Source: Chloroflexota bacterium
GTDB lineage: Bacteria; Chloroflexota; Dehalococcoidia; SZUA-161; JAUWZY01
Assembly: GCA_030615045.1 (NCBI GenBank)
Contig: JAUWZY010000006.1
Location: forward strand, 1-20,910
Reading direction: 5' to 3'
Length of the DNA: 20,910 nucleotides
Position 1 is the stretch's first letter, and each line of letters begins with the position of its first letter. The notes under the pieces are model-generated. The model was given only the letters and a program-made list of their open reading frames with translations. It was not told the origin of the DNA and did no database searches. This document shows, one piece after another, positions 12,840 to 19,951 of this stretch. The translations under genes were made by a program, and so were the position numbers.

Positions 12840-13790
12840 ATGGCAGCAGTAGAGATGCCTGTGGAGAAATGGACTGGCAAAGTTCATGAGGTGAGGCTGG
12901 GTGGCGAGGGACGTAAGAGCATCGTAGTTGGCGGCGAGACCACCCTGCCCTTCCTTCACTTCGAAGGCTCTATTCCTAATAGGATAGCGGTTGCTGTAGA
13001 GGTTCAAGACCAGGAGCCCTCAGACTGGGCAACAAGTCTTGTTTCCGCTTGGGGTGACGTGCTGCGGGACCCAGGTGCATGGGCCAAGAAGGCAGCGGAG
13101 TTTGGCGCTGATATCATCGTCCTGAGACTGAGAAGCGCTCACCCTGAGGAGAGGAACACCGGTGCCGCTGAAGCTAAGGCAGCCGTGGATAAGGTGCTCT
13201 CTGCTGTTGACCTCCCTGTCATCGTCTTAGGTCCCGAGGTAGCGGAGAAGGATAATGAGGTTCTGGTAGCAGCCTCAGAGGTGGCACGGGGAAGCAGAGT
13301 CGCTTTGGGCAACTGCATGGAGAAGAACTATCGCACCATCGCTGCCACGGCTATTGCCGATGGTCATGTGGTCATCGCCAAGACCCCCATCGAGATCAAC
13401 CTGGCTAAGCAGCTCAATATACTGATTAGCGATATCGGCGTTCCTGTAGATGCGATTCTCATGGATCCGACGACGGGAGCTTTGGGTTATGGCCTGGAAT
13501 ACTCCTATTCGATGATGGAACGGCTGCACCTGGCGGCGCTGCAAGGGGATGCGATGACAGCCATGCCCATGGTCTGCACTGTGGGCGAGGAGGCTTGGCG
13601 GCAGAAGGAAGCTCGAGTTGCTGAAGGGGTGCCAGCATCATGGGGGGATCATGAGCAGCGCTCTCTCCTCTGGGAGGAGTTCACCGCTATCTCTTTGATT
13701 AACAGCGGGGCGGACATCGTGGTTTTACGCCATCCCAAGGCAGTGGAAGTGGTGAAAGCAACTATCGATAGGCTGATGAGCCAAGTCTGA
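12840..13790 (+). CDS. acsD: corrinoid/iron-sulfur protein small subunit (AcsD)
   Basis: AcsD pairs with AcsC to form the methyl carrier between the methyltransferase and acetyl-CoA synthase. From ATG 12840 (GGAG 8 nt upstream) it has 316 residues, near the family length of about 320. The TIM-barrel blocks are GGETTLPFLHFEG, IPNRIAVAVEVQD, the segment ADIIVLRLRSAHPEE, PVIVLGPEV, NYRTIAATAIADGHVVIAKTPIEINLAKQLN and the end-of-barrel ILMDPTTGALGYGLEYSYSMMERLH. An upstream in-frame GTG at 12822 lies inside the hairpin arm and is unlikely to be used. It is followed 18 nt later by acsC. Confidence 0.94.
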   Translation: MAAVEMPVEKWTGKVHEVRLGGEGRKSIVVGGETTLPFLHFEGSIPNRIAVAVEVQDQEPSDWATSLVSAWGDVLRDPGAWAKKAAEFGADIIVLRLRSAHPEERNTGAAEAKAAVDKVLSAVDLPVIVLGPEVAEKDNEVLVAASEVARGSRVALGNCMEKNYRTIAATAIADGHVVIAKTPIEINLAKQLNILISDIGVPVDAILMDPTTGALGYGLEYSYSMMERLHLAALQGDAMTAMPMVCTVGEEAWRQKEARVAEGVPASWGDHEQRSLLWEEFTAISLINSGADIVVLRHPKAVEVVKATIDRLMSQV

Positions 13791-13808
13791 GCTAAAGGAG
13801 GGCTGGAA

Positions 13809-15161
13809 ATGGCACTGACCGGTATCGAGATCTATAAGCTATTGCCCAAAACCAATTGCAAAGAGTGTGGCTTCCCCACCTGCCTCGCTTTTGCCATGAA
13901 GGTAGCTGCCAAGGCAGTGGAAATCTCACTTTGCCCTGATCTTTCCGAAGAGGCTAAGCAGGCGCTGGAGGCAGCCGCCCGCCCGCCCATCCGCTTGGTC
14001 ACTATCGGCGCCGGTGAAAGAAAGGTCGAGGTCGGAAACGAAGTGGTAATGTTCCGCCACGAAAAGACCTTCTACCATCCCCCGGGACTTATGTTTCGAG
14101 TTAACGACACCGCTGCTCCGGAGGAGATAGCCAAGCTTGTGGAGGAGGTGGCTTCCTATAGTGTGGAGCGGGTGGGCATGCAGTTAGAGCTCGATGGCTT
14201 CGCCATAGACAATAAATCAGGGGACGCGGCAGCCTTTGCTAACTGTGCTGAGCTGGTCGAGTCCAAGACCGACCTGCCCCTGGTGCTGATGTCCAGCGAT
14301 CCCGCTTGTATGAGCGCGGCGTTGGAGAAGGTAGCCACGGGCAAACCTCTGCTCTATGCGGCAAACAAGGATAATAGCGATAAGATGGTGGAGTTAGCTC
14401 TAAAGTATGGCTGCCCGCTGGCGGTTTATGCTTCGGATGGATTGAGCGAGCTTGCCGAGCTCACCGAGAAGGTGAGCGAGGGTGGGGTTGAGGATATCGT
14501 CATCGACCCAGGAGCGCGCGACTTCGCGCAATCGCTGACCACACTGACTCAGCTTCGCAGGCTGGCGTTAAGAAAGAGCTTTCGTCCCTTGGGTTATCCT
14601 ATCATCACCTTCCCTGGGGAAGCAGCCGCTTCAGCAGAGGAGGAGGCGCTCCTCGCCGGCCAGCAAATAGCCAAGTATGCTGGCATCATTGTCCTGGACC
14701 GCTTTTCCCCCAGCGTGGCCTATCCACTGCTCACCTTGCGCCTCAATATCTATATCGATCCGCAAAAGCCGATTCAGATGACACCGGGTGTGTATCAGAT
14801 CGGGGCGCCAAAGGAGACAAGCCCGCTATGTGTTACCACAAACTTCTCCCTGACTTATTTCTCCGTTGCCGGCGAGCTTGAGTCCAGTGCCTGGGCATCC
14901 TGGCTTTTGGTCTGCGATACCGAGGGGCTTTCCGTCCTCACCAGCTGGGCTGCGGGCAAATTCGATGCCGAGAAGATCGCCAAGTCGGTTAAGGAATTCG
15001 ATGTGGCCAAAAACATCAGCCATCGCAGCTTGGTCCTCCTAGGCAAGGTAGCGGTGTTAAGGGGTGAGCTTGAGGAGGAATTGCCCGACTGGAAAATCAT
15101 GGTTGGCCCTCTCGAGGCCATGGATATCGGTGGCTACTTGAAACAACACTGGACGGCTTAG
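13809..15161 (+). CDS. acsC: corrinoid/iron-sulfur protein large subunit (AcsC)
   Basis: AcsC carries the cobamide cofactor and a low-potential [4Fe-4S] cluster that reactivates Co(II). The 450 residues match the family (about 446). The cluster ligands are C17, C20, C25 and C42 (CKECGFPTC then C after 16 residues). A TIM-barrel middle follows, and the cobamide-binding C-terminal domain (about 320-450) contains PGVYQIGAPKETSPLCVTTNFSLTYFSVAGELE and DIGGYL at the end. The ribosome binding site AAAGGAGGG lies 9 nt before ATG 13809. Six nucleotides separate its stop from cooC. No key residue appears to be missing. Confidence 0.95.
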   Translation: MALTGIEIYKLLPKTNCKECGFPTCLAFAMKVAAKAVEISLCPDLSEEAKQALEAAARPPIRLVTIGAGERKVEVGNEVVMFRHEKTFYHPPGLMFRVNDTAAPEEIAKLVEEVASYSVERVGMQLELDGFAIDNKSGDAAAFANCAELVESKTDLPLVLMSSDPACMSAALEKVATGKPLLYAANKDNSDKMVELALKYGCPLAVYASDGLSELAELTEKVSEGGVEDIVIDPGARDFAQSLTTLTQLRRLALRKSFRPLGYPIITFPGEAAASAEEEALLAGQQIAKYAGIIVLDRFSPSVAYPLLTLRLNIYIDPQKPIQMTPGVYQIGAPKETSPLCVTTNFSLTYFSVAGELESSAWASWLLVCDTEGLSVLTSWAAGKFDAEKIAKSVKEFDVAKNISHRSLVLLGKVAVLRGELEEELPDWKIMVGPLEAMDIGGYLKQHWTA

Positions 15162-15167
15162 GCGAAG

Positions 15168-15926
15168 ATGACTACCACAATTGCTGTTGCCGGTAAGGGT
15201 GGCACCGGAAAGACCACCATCGCCGCCTTGCTGATAAAGCTCCTTGCGCCAAAGGGTGTGGTCCTGGCCATCGATGGCGACCCGAGCACCAACCTCCATA
15301 TGTCCTTGGGCTTGCCCTTGAACCAAACCGTAGGCAGTGTCCGTGAGGAGATGGCAGAGGCGGTGAAAACGGGGCGTTACGATTCCGGCATACCCAAAAT
15401 GGATTACGTCGGGCTCAAGATCAGCGAAGCCTTAGTTGAATCTGAGAGGGTCGATCTCCTGGCCATGGGCCGTCCCGAGGGGCCCGGCTGTTACTGCGCC
15501 GCCAACGATATGCTTCGCTTCTGCATCGACCGCTTAGCCAAGAATTACGACTATGTGGTCATGGACTGCGAAGCGGGCATGGAGCACATCAGCCGGCAGA
15601 CGACACAAGATATCGATATCCTGCTCATTATCTCGGACCCGACAATGAAGGGGATTATCACTGCAGCCAGTATGAAGGAGCTCATCGCAGAGCTGAGGGC
15701 CCATGTCGGCCGGATTTGCTTGATAGTCAACAGGAGTAATGACGCCCTGCCGCCACAATTGGCAAAAGCCATAGAGCAGTTTGGATTGGAGCTTATCGCC
15801 ATTCTGCCCGAAGACCCCCAGGTGACGGAGCTGGATGCCACAGGAGCCCCCTTGACTGAATTAGCCCTTGATTCCCCGCTGGGATTGGGGATAGTGGAGA
15901 TAGCCAGGAAAGTGGGCCTGGCATAA
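15168..15926 (+). CDS. cooC: nickel-insertion ATPase of the CooC/AcsF family
   Basis: These MinD-like ATPases load nickel into CO dehydrogenase (CooC) or acetyl-CoA synthase (AcsF). The 252-residue protein has a deviant Walker A GKGGTGKT at 9-16, the switch DGDPSTNLH, and YDYVVMDCEAGMEH near 127-140. C108-Y-C110 (GPGCYCAAN) is the C-x-C nickel- and dimer-forming motif of CooC proteins. Because acsB is in the operon and acsA is not, maturation of the acetyl-CoA synthase is the likelier job, hence AcsF is possible. It starts 6 nt after acsC with no strong ribosome binding site of its own (coupled translation likely). Confidence 0.92.
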   Translation: MTTTIAVAGKGGTGKTTIAALLIKLLAPKGVVLAIDGDPSTNLHMSLGLPLNQTVGSVREEMAEAVKTGRYDSGIPKMDYVGLKISEALVESERVDLLAMGRPEGPGCYCAANDMLRFCIDRLAKNYDYVVMDCEAGMEHISRQTTQDIDILLIISDPTMKGIITAASMKELIAELRAHVGRICLIVNRSNDALPPQLAKAIEQFGLELIAILPEDPQVTELDATGAPLTELALDSPLGLGIVEIARKVGLA

Positions 15927-15953
15927 GAGGACTCAACTAAGGAAGGCTTTGCC

Positions 15954-16295
15954 ATGAAGTACTTTGTGGTTCGGGCCAATTTCTCAACCCGGTTCAGGGA
16001 AGCCCATGTAAAGGCCATGGAGATGGAGAAGACATCAGGGGGCAAGACATCCTACCCATCCTTCCTGCCTGATGACATGAACAAGATGAGGGGCCCCCAC
16101 GTCAACTATAACTTTGCTCTCAAGCGAGATGGCAAGCTCCTGTGTGCTGGACCCCTGACCGATTACACCTGTGCCCTGTTCATTTACATTGTGAACTCTG
16201 AGGAGGAAGCCAAGGTATTAATTGAGGGTGATCCCTTCTTCAACTGCGGCTTCTTCACTGATTATGAGATAGAGGAATGGTTCTATAGGATTTGA
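15954..16295 (+). CDS. YciI-family small protein inside the acs operon
   Basis: The 113-residue protein has the YCII-like ferredoxin fold pattern: MKYFVVRANFSTRFREAHVKAMEMEK, then KRDGKLLCAGPLTDYTCALFIYIVNSEEEAKVLIEGDPFFNCGFFTDYEIEEWFYRI. The phrase L-x-GPL, then a strand and EEAKxLIExDPFF, is the family signature. A short insertion (GGKTSYPSFLPDDMNKMRGPHVNY, about 29-52) separates the two halves. YciI proteins are often dimeric and of unclear role; some are catalytic with a His-Asp pair. H18 could be the usual histidine. An AAGGAAGG ribosome binding site lies about 10 nt before ATG 15954. Its place between cooC and acsE suggests a function tied to this pathway, but none is established. Confidence 0.82.
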   Translation: MKYFVVRANFSTRFREAHVKAMEMEKTSGGKTSYPSFLPDDMNKMRGPHVNYNFALKRDGKLLCAGPLTDYTCALFIYIVNSEEEAKVLIEGDPFFNCGFFTDYEIEEWFYRI

Positions 16296-16319
16296 TAAAG
16301 CTTGTCAAAGGAGGAAGCA

Positions 16320-17240
16320 ATGATCGTCATCGGGGAATGCATTCATATCATCGCGAAAAGGGTCAGGGAGGCCGTTGATAACCGGGATAAAGGCTTTATC
16401 CAGGGACTGGCTAAGCTCCAGGTGGAGAGGGGGGCTCATGTCTTGGACCTGAACCTGGGACCTATGAAGAAGGCTGGGCCTGAGGTCATGAGCTGGGTGG
16501 TCGACGCTGTGCAAGAGGCGGTTGATGTCCCCCTGTCGCTGGATACCACCAATCCCGCAGCCATCGAAGCTGGACTCAAGCTGTGCCAAAAAAAGGCCAT
16601 CATCAACAGCACCGATGCTACTGAGGAGAGACTCAGTGCCCTCATGCCGCTGGCTGCCAAATACAATGCTAATATTATCGCCCTGAGCCTGGGAAAGGTC
16701 GGGCTGCCCACAACTGCCGATGCCCGCATCGAGCTTGTCGCTGAAAAAATCCTGCCCGTAGCTATGGAGCAAGGAGTCCCCATGGATAATATCTACCTCG
16801 ACCCCTTGGTGTTGACTGTCAACGGCAATCAAGACCAGGCTCCAGAGACCGTCAACGCAGTGCGCTTCTTCAAGCAGATGACCGATCCTCCTCTCATGAC
16901 CATCTGTGGCCTTTCCAATGTGTCCAATAGTTGCCCGGCAGAAGTCCGCCCCATCCTCAACCGCGTCTACTTGATAATAATGCTCGGCGCTGGACTTGAT
17001 TCAGCCATCGTGGATCCACTGGACTATGAGCTGATGGAGGCAGTGCGCATCATTGACAGCCGAGATGATTCCACGCCCAAGGGAGAGCTCTATTTAGCCC
17101 TCTACGATGCCTATGGCTTAAGCGAGGAGTTCGATACCAGCGCTGTGGATATGACCGACCCCGAGCTCCGAGAAATCGCTAAGACAATCGATGTGCTGCA
17201 AAATAAAACGCTCTATGCTCACGGATACCTGAGGCTGTAG
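16320..17240 (+). CDS. acsE: methyltetrahydrofolate:corrinoid/iron-sulfur protein methyltransferase
   Basis: AcsE moves the methyl group from methyl-tetrahydrofolate to the cobalt of AcsCD. From ATG 16320, with AAAGGAGG 4-11 nt upstream, it has 306 residues. The pterin-binding TIM barrel keeps D75 (LSLDTTN), N96 (AIINSTD), D161 (IYLDPLV) and N200 (CGLSNVSNSC), in register with Moorella AcsE. The family is about 262 residues long; the excess is an insertion of roughly 45 residues (about 242-287) just before the conserved last helix DVLQNKTLYAHGYL. It ends 2 nt from the convergent mutL stop. An in-frame TTG at 16302 lies before the ribosome binding site and is not used. Confidence 0.93.
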   Translation: MIVIGECIHIIAKRVREAVDNRDKGFIQGLAKLQVERGAHVLDLNLGPMKKAGPEVMSWVVDAVQEAVDVPLSLDTTNPAAIEAGLKLCQKKAIINSTDATEERLSALMPLAAKYNANIIALSLGKVGLPTTADARIELVAEKILPVAMEQGVPMDNIYLDPLVLTVNGNQDQAPETVNAVRFFKQMTDPPLMTICGLSNVSNSCPAEVRPILNRVYLIIMLGAGLDSAIVDPLDYELMEAVRIIDSRDDSTPKGELYLALYDAYGLSEEFDTSAVDMTDPELREIAKTIDVLQNKTLYAHGYLRL

Positions 17241-17242
17241 AG

Positions 17243-18925
17243 CTATCTCCTGCCGAATTCCTTCTCCAACTGCGAGGTGCTGAGCTGGATCATGGTTGGT
17301 CTGCCATGAGGGCAGGTTTGCGGCATTGTCGTCTGCTCCAGCTGTTGCACCAGCCCCTGCATCTCCTGAGGGCTTAATATCTGTCCCGCCTTCACCGCTC
17401 CGTGACAGGCCAAGGAGATGGCTATCCTGTCCTGCCAGTCGGCTGGTGCCCCCTCAGCAATGAAATCGAGCAGTTCAATTAGTGACTGAGCTACATTTTG
17501 CTCTTTAAGCAAGGCGGGCACGGAGCGGATGAGGTATGTTCGTTCCCCAAAGTGCTCGATGACAAAGCCATACTCAGCTAATGCCTCCTGTTGCGCTTTC
17601 AGGAATCCCTCCTGGGGCACCGTGAGCTCTATGGCTACCGGCTCAAGCAGACCTTGAACCTCCACTTGCCGCTGCCTCTGCTGCTCCCTTATCTTCTCAA
17701 ACAAGACCCTTTCGTGGGCTGCGTGCTGGTCGATGAGATACATGTTATCGGGGCCCTCGGCGATGATGTAGGTGCCTTGCAACTGCCCGAGGACGCGGAG
17801 AATGGGCAGTTTTGCCAGGGCAAACTCCTGTGGCAAAAGGGCTGGCTTCTGCTCAGCCTTGATATTTGAAAAAGGGATTTGCTCGGCAGGCAGCGCAGTG
17901 GCTGGGACAGCATGTATTTTCAGCGGCGGCGCGGTGACTTGTTCCACCAGAGTGGCTCTCACCTCGTGGTTTACTGCAGAAAAGACCTCGTGTTCACGGC
18001 GGAATCGAACCTCGCTTTTGGTGGGATGGACATTGACATCAATCTCCTGAGGGGGCAGAAAGATATTGACCGCAGCGATGGGATGCTTTCCCGTCACCAG
18101 CATGCCGCGATAAGCCTCTTCTACAGCATAGGCCAGCGTTCGGCTCTGGATCCAGCGCCTGTTGATGAAGAAGCTGAGATGAGTGCGGGTGGAGCGGTTG
18201 ATGCGGGGCGGGCTGATAAGACCTGAGACTTTGATCACTGCCTCCCCCGAGCCTCTGATCTCAAGCAAGGACTTTGCCGTCTCCAGGCCATAGACCTGGA
18301 TGAGCACATCTCGCAGGTCGCCGCTTCCCGGGGAGAGAAAAACAGTGCGACCATCGATGATCAGGATGAACTTGACCTCGGGGAAGGCGAGGCTGTATTG
18401 AGTCACGAGATGGCTGACGCGCCCGCTTTCGGTAGTTATCGACTTCAGGAACTTGAGCCGGGCCGGGACGTTGCGGAACAGGTTGCGCACGGTGATGGTA
18501 GTCCCCGGCGCGCAGCCGCGCTTGGTCTTGCCCATGACGGCGCCATTCTTCAGGTGAATAAAAGTCCCCGCCAGCTCATCCTGGCTCCTGGAGACCATGG
18601 AGATCTCGGCGACGGCGGCGATGGAGGGCAGCGCCTCGCCCCTGAAGCCGAGGCTTGATATGGCATCGAGGTCCGGGATAGTGGCGAGCTTGCTGGTGGC
18701 GTACCTATGGAAGGCTAACTCAACCTCATCAGCAGGTATGCCGATGCCGTTATCGCTGACCCTGAGCAGCGCTGTGCCGCCGCCGACGACATCGACAGTG
18801 ACCTGGGTGGCGCCGGCATCCAGTGAATTCTCCATGAGCTCCTTGACCACCGAGGCCGGCCGCTCCACCACCTCCCCCGCCGCGATCTTGGACACTACTT
18901 CTGGCGATAGGACTTGGATGGGCAT
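17243..18925 (-). CDS. mutL: DNA mismatch repair protein MutL (endonuclease type)
   Basis: MutL links MutS mismatch recognition to strand removal. From ATG 18925 (AAGGGA about 10 nt upstream) it has 560 residues and starts MPIQVLSPEVVSKIAAGEVVERP. The GHKL ATPase motifs are E29/N33 in KELMENSLDAGA, DNGIGI (58-63) and GFRGEALPSI (93-102). The C-terminal domain has the endonuclease metal motif DQHAAHERVLFE at 399-410, with ACHGAVKAGQ and CPHGRPTMI, as in bacteria that lack MutH. A proline/alanine-rich linker lies around 320-375. An in-frame GTG at 18946 is an unlikely start. It follows the membrane-protein gene after 29 nt. Confidence 0.95.
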   Translation of the reverse strand: MPIQVLSPEVVSKIAAGEVVERPASVVKELMENSLDAGATQVTVDVVGGGTALLRVSDNGIGIPADEVELAFHRYATSKLATIPDLDAISSLGFRGEALPSIAAVAEISMVSRSQDELAGTFIHLKNGAVMGKTKRGCAPGTTITVRNLFRNVPARLKFLKSITTESGRVSHLVTQYSLAFPEVKFILIIDGRTVFLSPGSGDLRDVLIQVYGLETAKSLLEIRGSGEAVIKVSGLISPPRINRSTRTHLSFFINRRWIQSRTLAYAVEEAYRGMLVTGKHPIAAVNIFLPPQEIDVNVHPTKSEVRFRREHEVFSAVNHEVRATLVEQVTAPPLKIHAVPATALPAEQIPFSNIKAEQKPALLPQEFALAKLPILRVLGQLQGTYIIAEGPDNMYLIDQHAAHERVLFEKIREQQRQRQVEVQGLLEPVAIELTVPQEGFLKAQQEALAEYGFVIEHFGERTYLIRSVPALLKEQNVAQSLIELLDFIAEGAPADWQDRIAISLACHGAVKAGQILSPQEMQGLVQQLEQTTMPQTCPHGRPTMIQLSTSQLEKEFGRR

Positions 18926-18954
18926 GTTAAGCTGTCCCTTCTGCACCCGAAAGT

Positions 18955-19485
18955 TTATCTGGCTGCTAGGCTGGCGGCAGAATCAGACCAAATCTGGTCA
19001 CACAGCTTTTTCACCTCTTCAAAGATAGTATCGTCCACTTTTCCAACAATATGCTCCCTGATTTTATCTAACCGTTGCCTGGCCTCCGTCCGCTTCTTCT
19101 TGTCAGCCCATTTGGCTACATGCGTCATCGCCCGCAAGTCATTTAGAAATTGTCTCTGGTTTACCTCCTCGCTGACTGCGCGAGTCCCAACAGGGCTCGA
19201 AAAATAGTCCAGATACTCCTCCATCACAGATGCCTTCTCATCAAATTCCAGGTTGGCAACAGCAGTCATCTTGCCATCCGACTCCTTGGCTATCGATAAT
19301 GCATTTTCTGCTATCGATAACGAGTTAGCTCCTAGCCACAGCGAAAGAACGCCAACAACAATTGCCCAACCCTCAATTCCGAGATAATAGCCGCCAGGCA
19401 CAGCAATAGCAGTTATCCCGATGAGCAACAAGAGTGGATACCAATTGCGTTTCAAATACCATTTCATAAACCAATGCCATTTCAT
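18955..19485 (-). CDS. small membrane protein of unknown function between mutS and mutL
   Basis: The 176-residue protein starts at ATG 19485 with GGAGG 6 nt upstream. Two membrane segments lie near the N-terminus: about 16-35 (YPLLLLIGITAIAVPGGYYL) and about 38-57 (GWAIVVGVLSLWLGANSLSI). The first 14 residues are Trp- and Lys-rich, with a repeated MKW motif (MKWHW, MKWYL). The remaining 115 residues are charged and helical (VMEEYLDYF, KKKRTEARQRLDKIREHIVGK), probably cytoplasmic. I do not recognise a family. The DNA looks more A/T-rich than the flanking mutL and mutS, which could mean later acquisition. It breaks up an otherwise expected mutS-mutL pair. Confidence 0.7.
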   Translation of the reverse strand: MKWHWFMKWYLKRNWYPLLLLIGITAIAVPGGYYLGIEGWAIVVGVLSLWLGANSLSIAENALSIAKESDGKMTAVANLEFDEKASVMEEYLDYFSSPVGTRAVSEEVNQRQFLNDLRAMTHVAKWADKKKRTEARQRLDKIREHIVGKVDDTIFEEVKKLCDQIWSDSAASLAAR

Positions 19486-19531
19486 AATACGCCTCCGTTA
19501 TTGACTTGCCTATTTATCGTCTTTCTCACGG

Positions 19532-19570
19532 CCTGACTCGGATTCGTGGGGGCCCCGAGGCAGGACGAAT
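19532..19570. other. interlocked inverted repeats (possible pseudoknot or hairpin)
   Basis: CCTGACTCGG (19532-19541) pairs with CCGAGGCAGG (19555-19564), 9 of 10 positions. ATTCGT (19542-19547) pairs with ACGAAT (19565-19570) perfectly. The order a-b-a'-b' permits one helix or a pseudoknot, not two nested hairpins. It lies between the mutS-tail repeat copy and the membrane-protein gene, a 93-nt non-coding stretch. No terminator T-run is seen on either strand. Confidence 0.45.
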
Positions 19571-19578
19571 TTATTACT

Positions 19579-19625
19579 CCTCCTTTGCCTTTTGTTGCAG
19601 CTCGTAGAGCTTGGTGATGGCCTCC
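19579..19625 (-). repeat. second copy of the mutS 3' end (direct repeat, copy B)
   Basis: 47 bp that match 19957-20003 at 46 positions (G for A at 19616). On the minus strand it still encodes EAITKLYELQQKAKE followed by E and TAA, compared with KEG and TAG at the end of mutS. It is not attached to an open upstream frame: a TAG lies just before it. It is therefore a fossil mutS tail. Confidence 0.92.
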
Positions 19626-19640
19626 CCTAGTCAGCTTCCT

Positions 19641-19949
19641 TTACGCCCCCTTCCGTGGCGGACCGAAGAGCTTTCTGAAGATTTCCTCCAATAGGTCGGG
19701 AAACTCCGCTGGGGCGGGTTTCCTCTCCCTCAGGGGTCGCTCTGGGGCAAGTGCTGCCTCGGTGGGAAGCTCCTCGGGCTCGGGCTTTTCTTCAGGGCGG
19801 GCTATTTCAAGCTCTGCCTCCTGTTCCCTTTCGGGCAGGCTGGGCGCAAGGCGACGGGGAGATACGAGCTGTGTAAGTAGAAATGGAATGATCACCTCCT
19901 CTATTAATTCATCCTCATCCATGTCTTCAAATGGGTCTGGCTTTGCCAT
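19641..19949 (-). CDS. small acidic proline/glutamate-rich protein, unknown function
   Basis: The 102-residue frame starts at ATG 19949, 2 nt after the mutS stop. Its ribosome binding site GGAGG lies inside the last mutS codons. Residues 1-20 are very acidic (DPFEDMDEDELIEE), followed by a hydrophobic helix (VIIPFLLTQLVS). A long Glu/Pro/Arg stretch (about 35-80) follows, then an amphipathic end FPDLLEEIFRKLFGPP. It has no known motif, and the middle is probably disordered. Low complexity makes chance coding possible, but the start signal and the strong bias favour a gene. It fills the interval between the two mutS-tail repeats. Confidence 0.55.
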   Translation of the reverse strand: MAKPDPFEDMDEDELIEEVIIPFLLTQLVSPRRLAPSLPEREQEAELEIARPEEKPEPEELPTEAALAPERPLRERKPAPAEFPDLLEEIFRKLFGPPRKGA

Positions 19950-19951
19950 TT

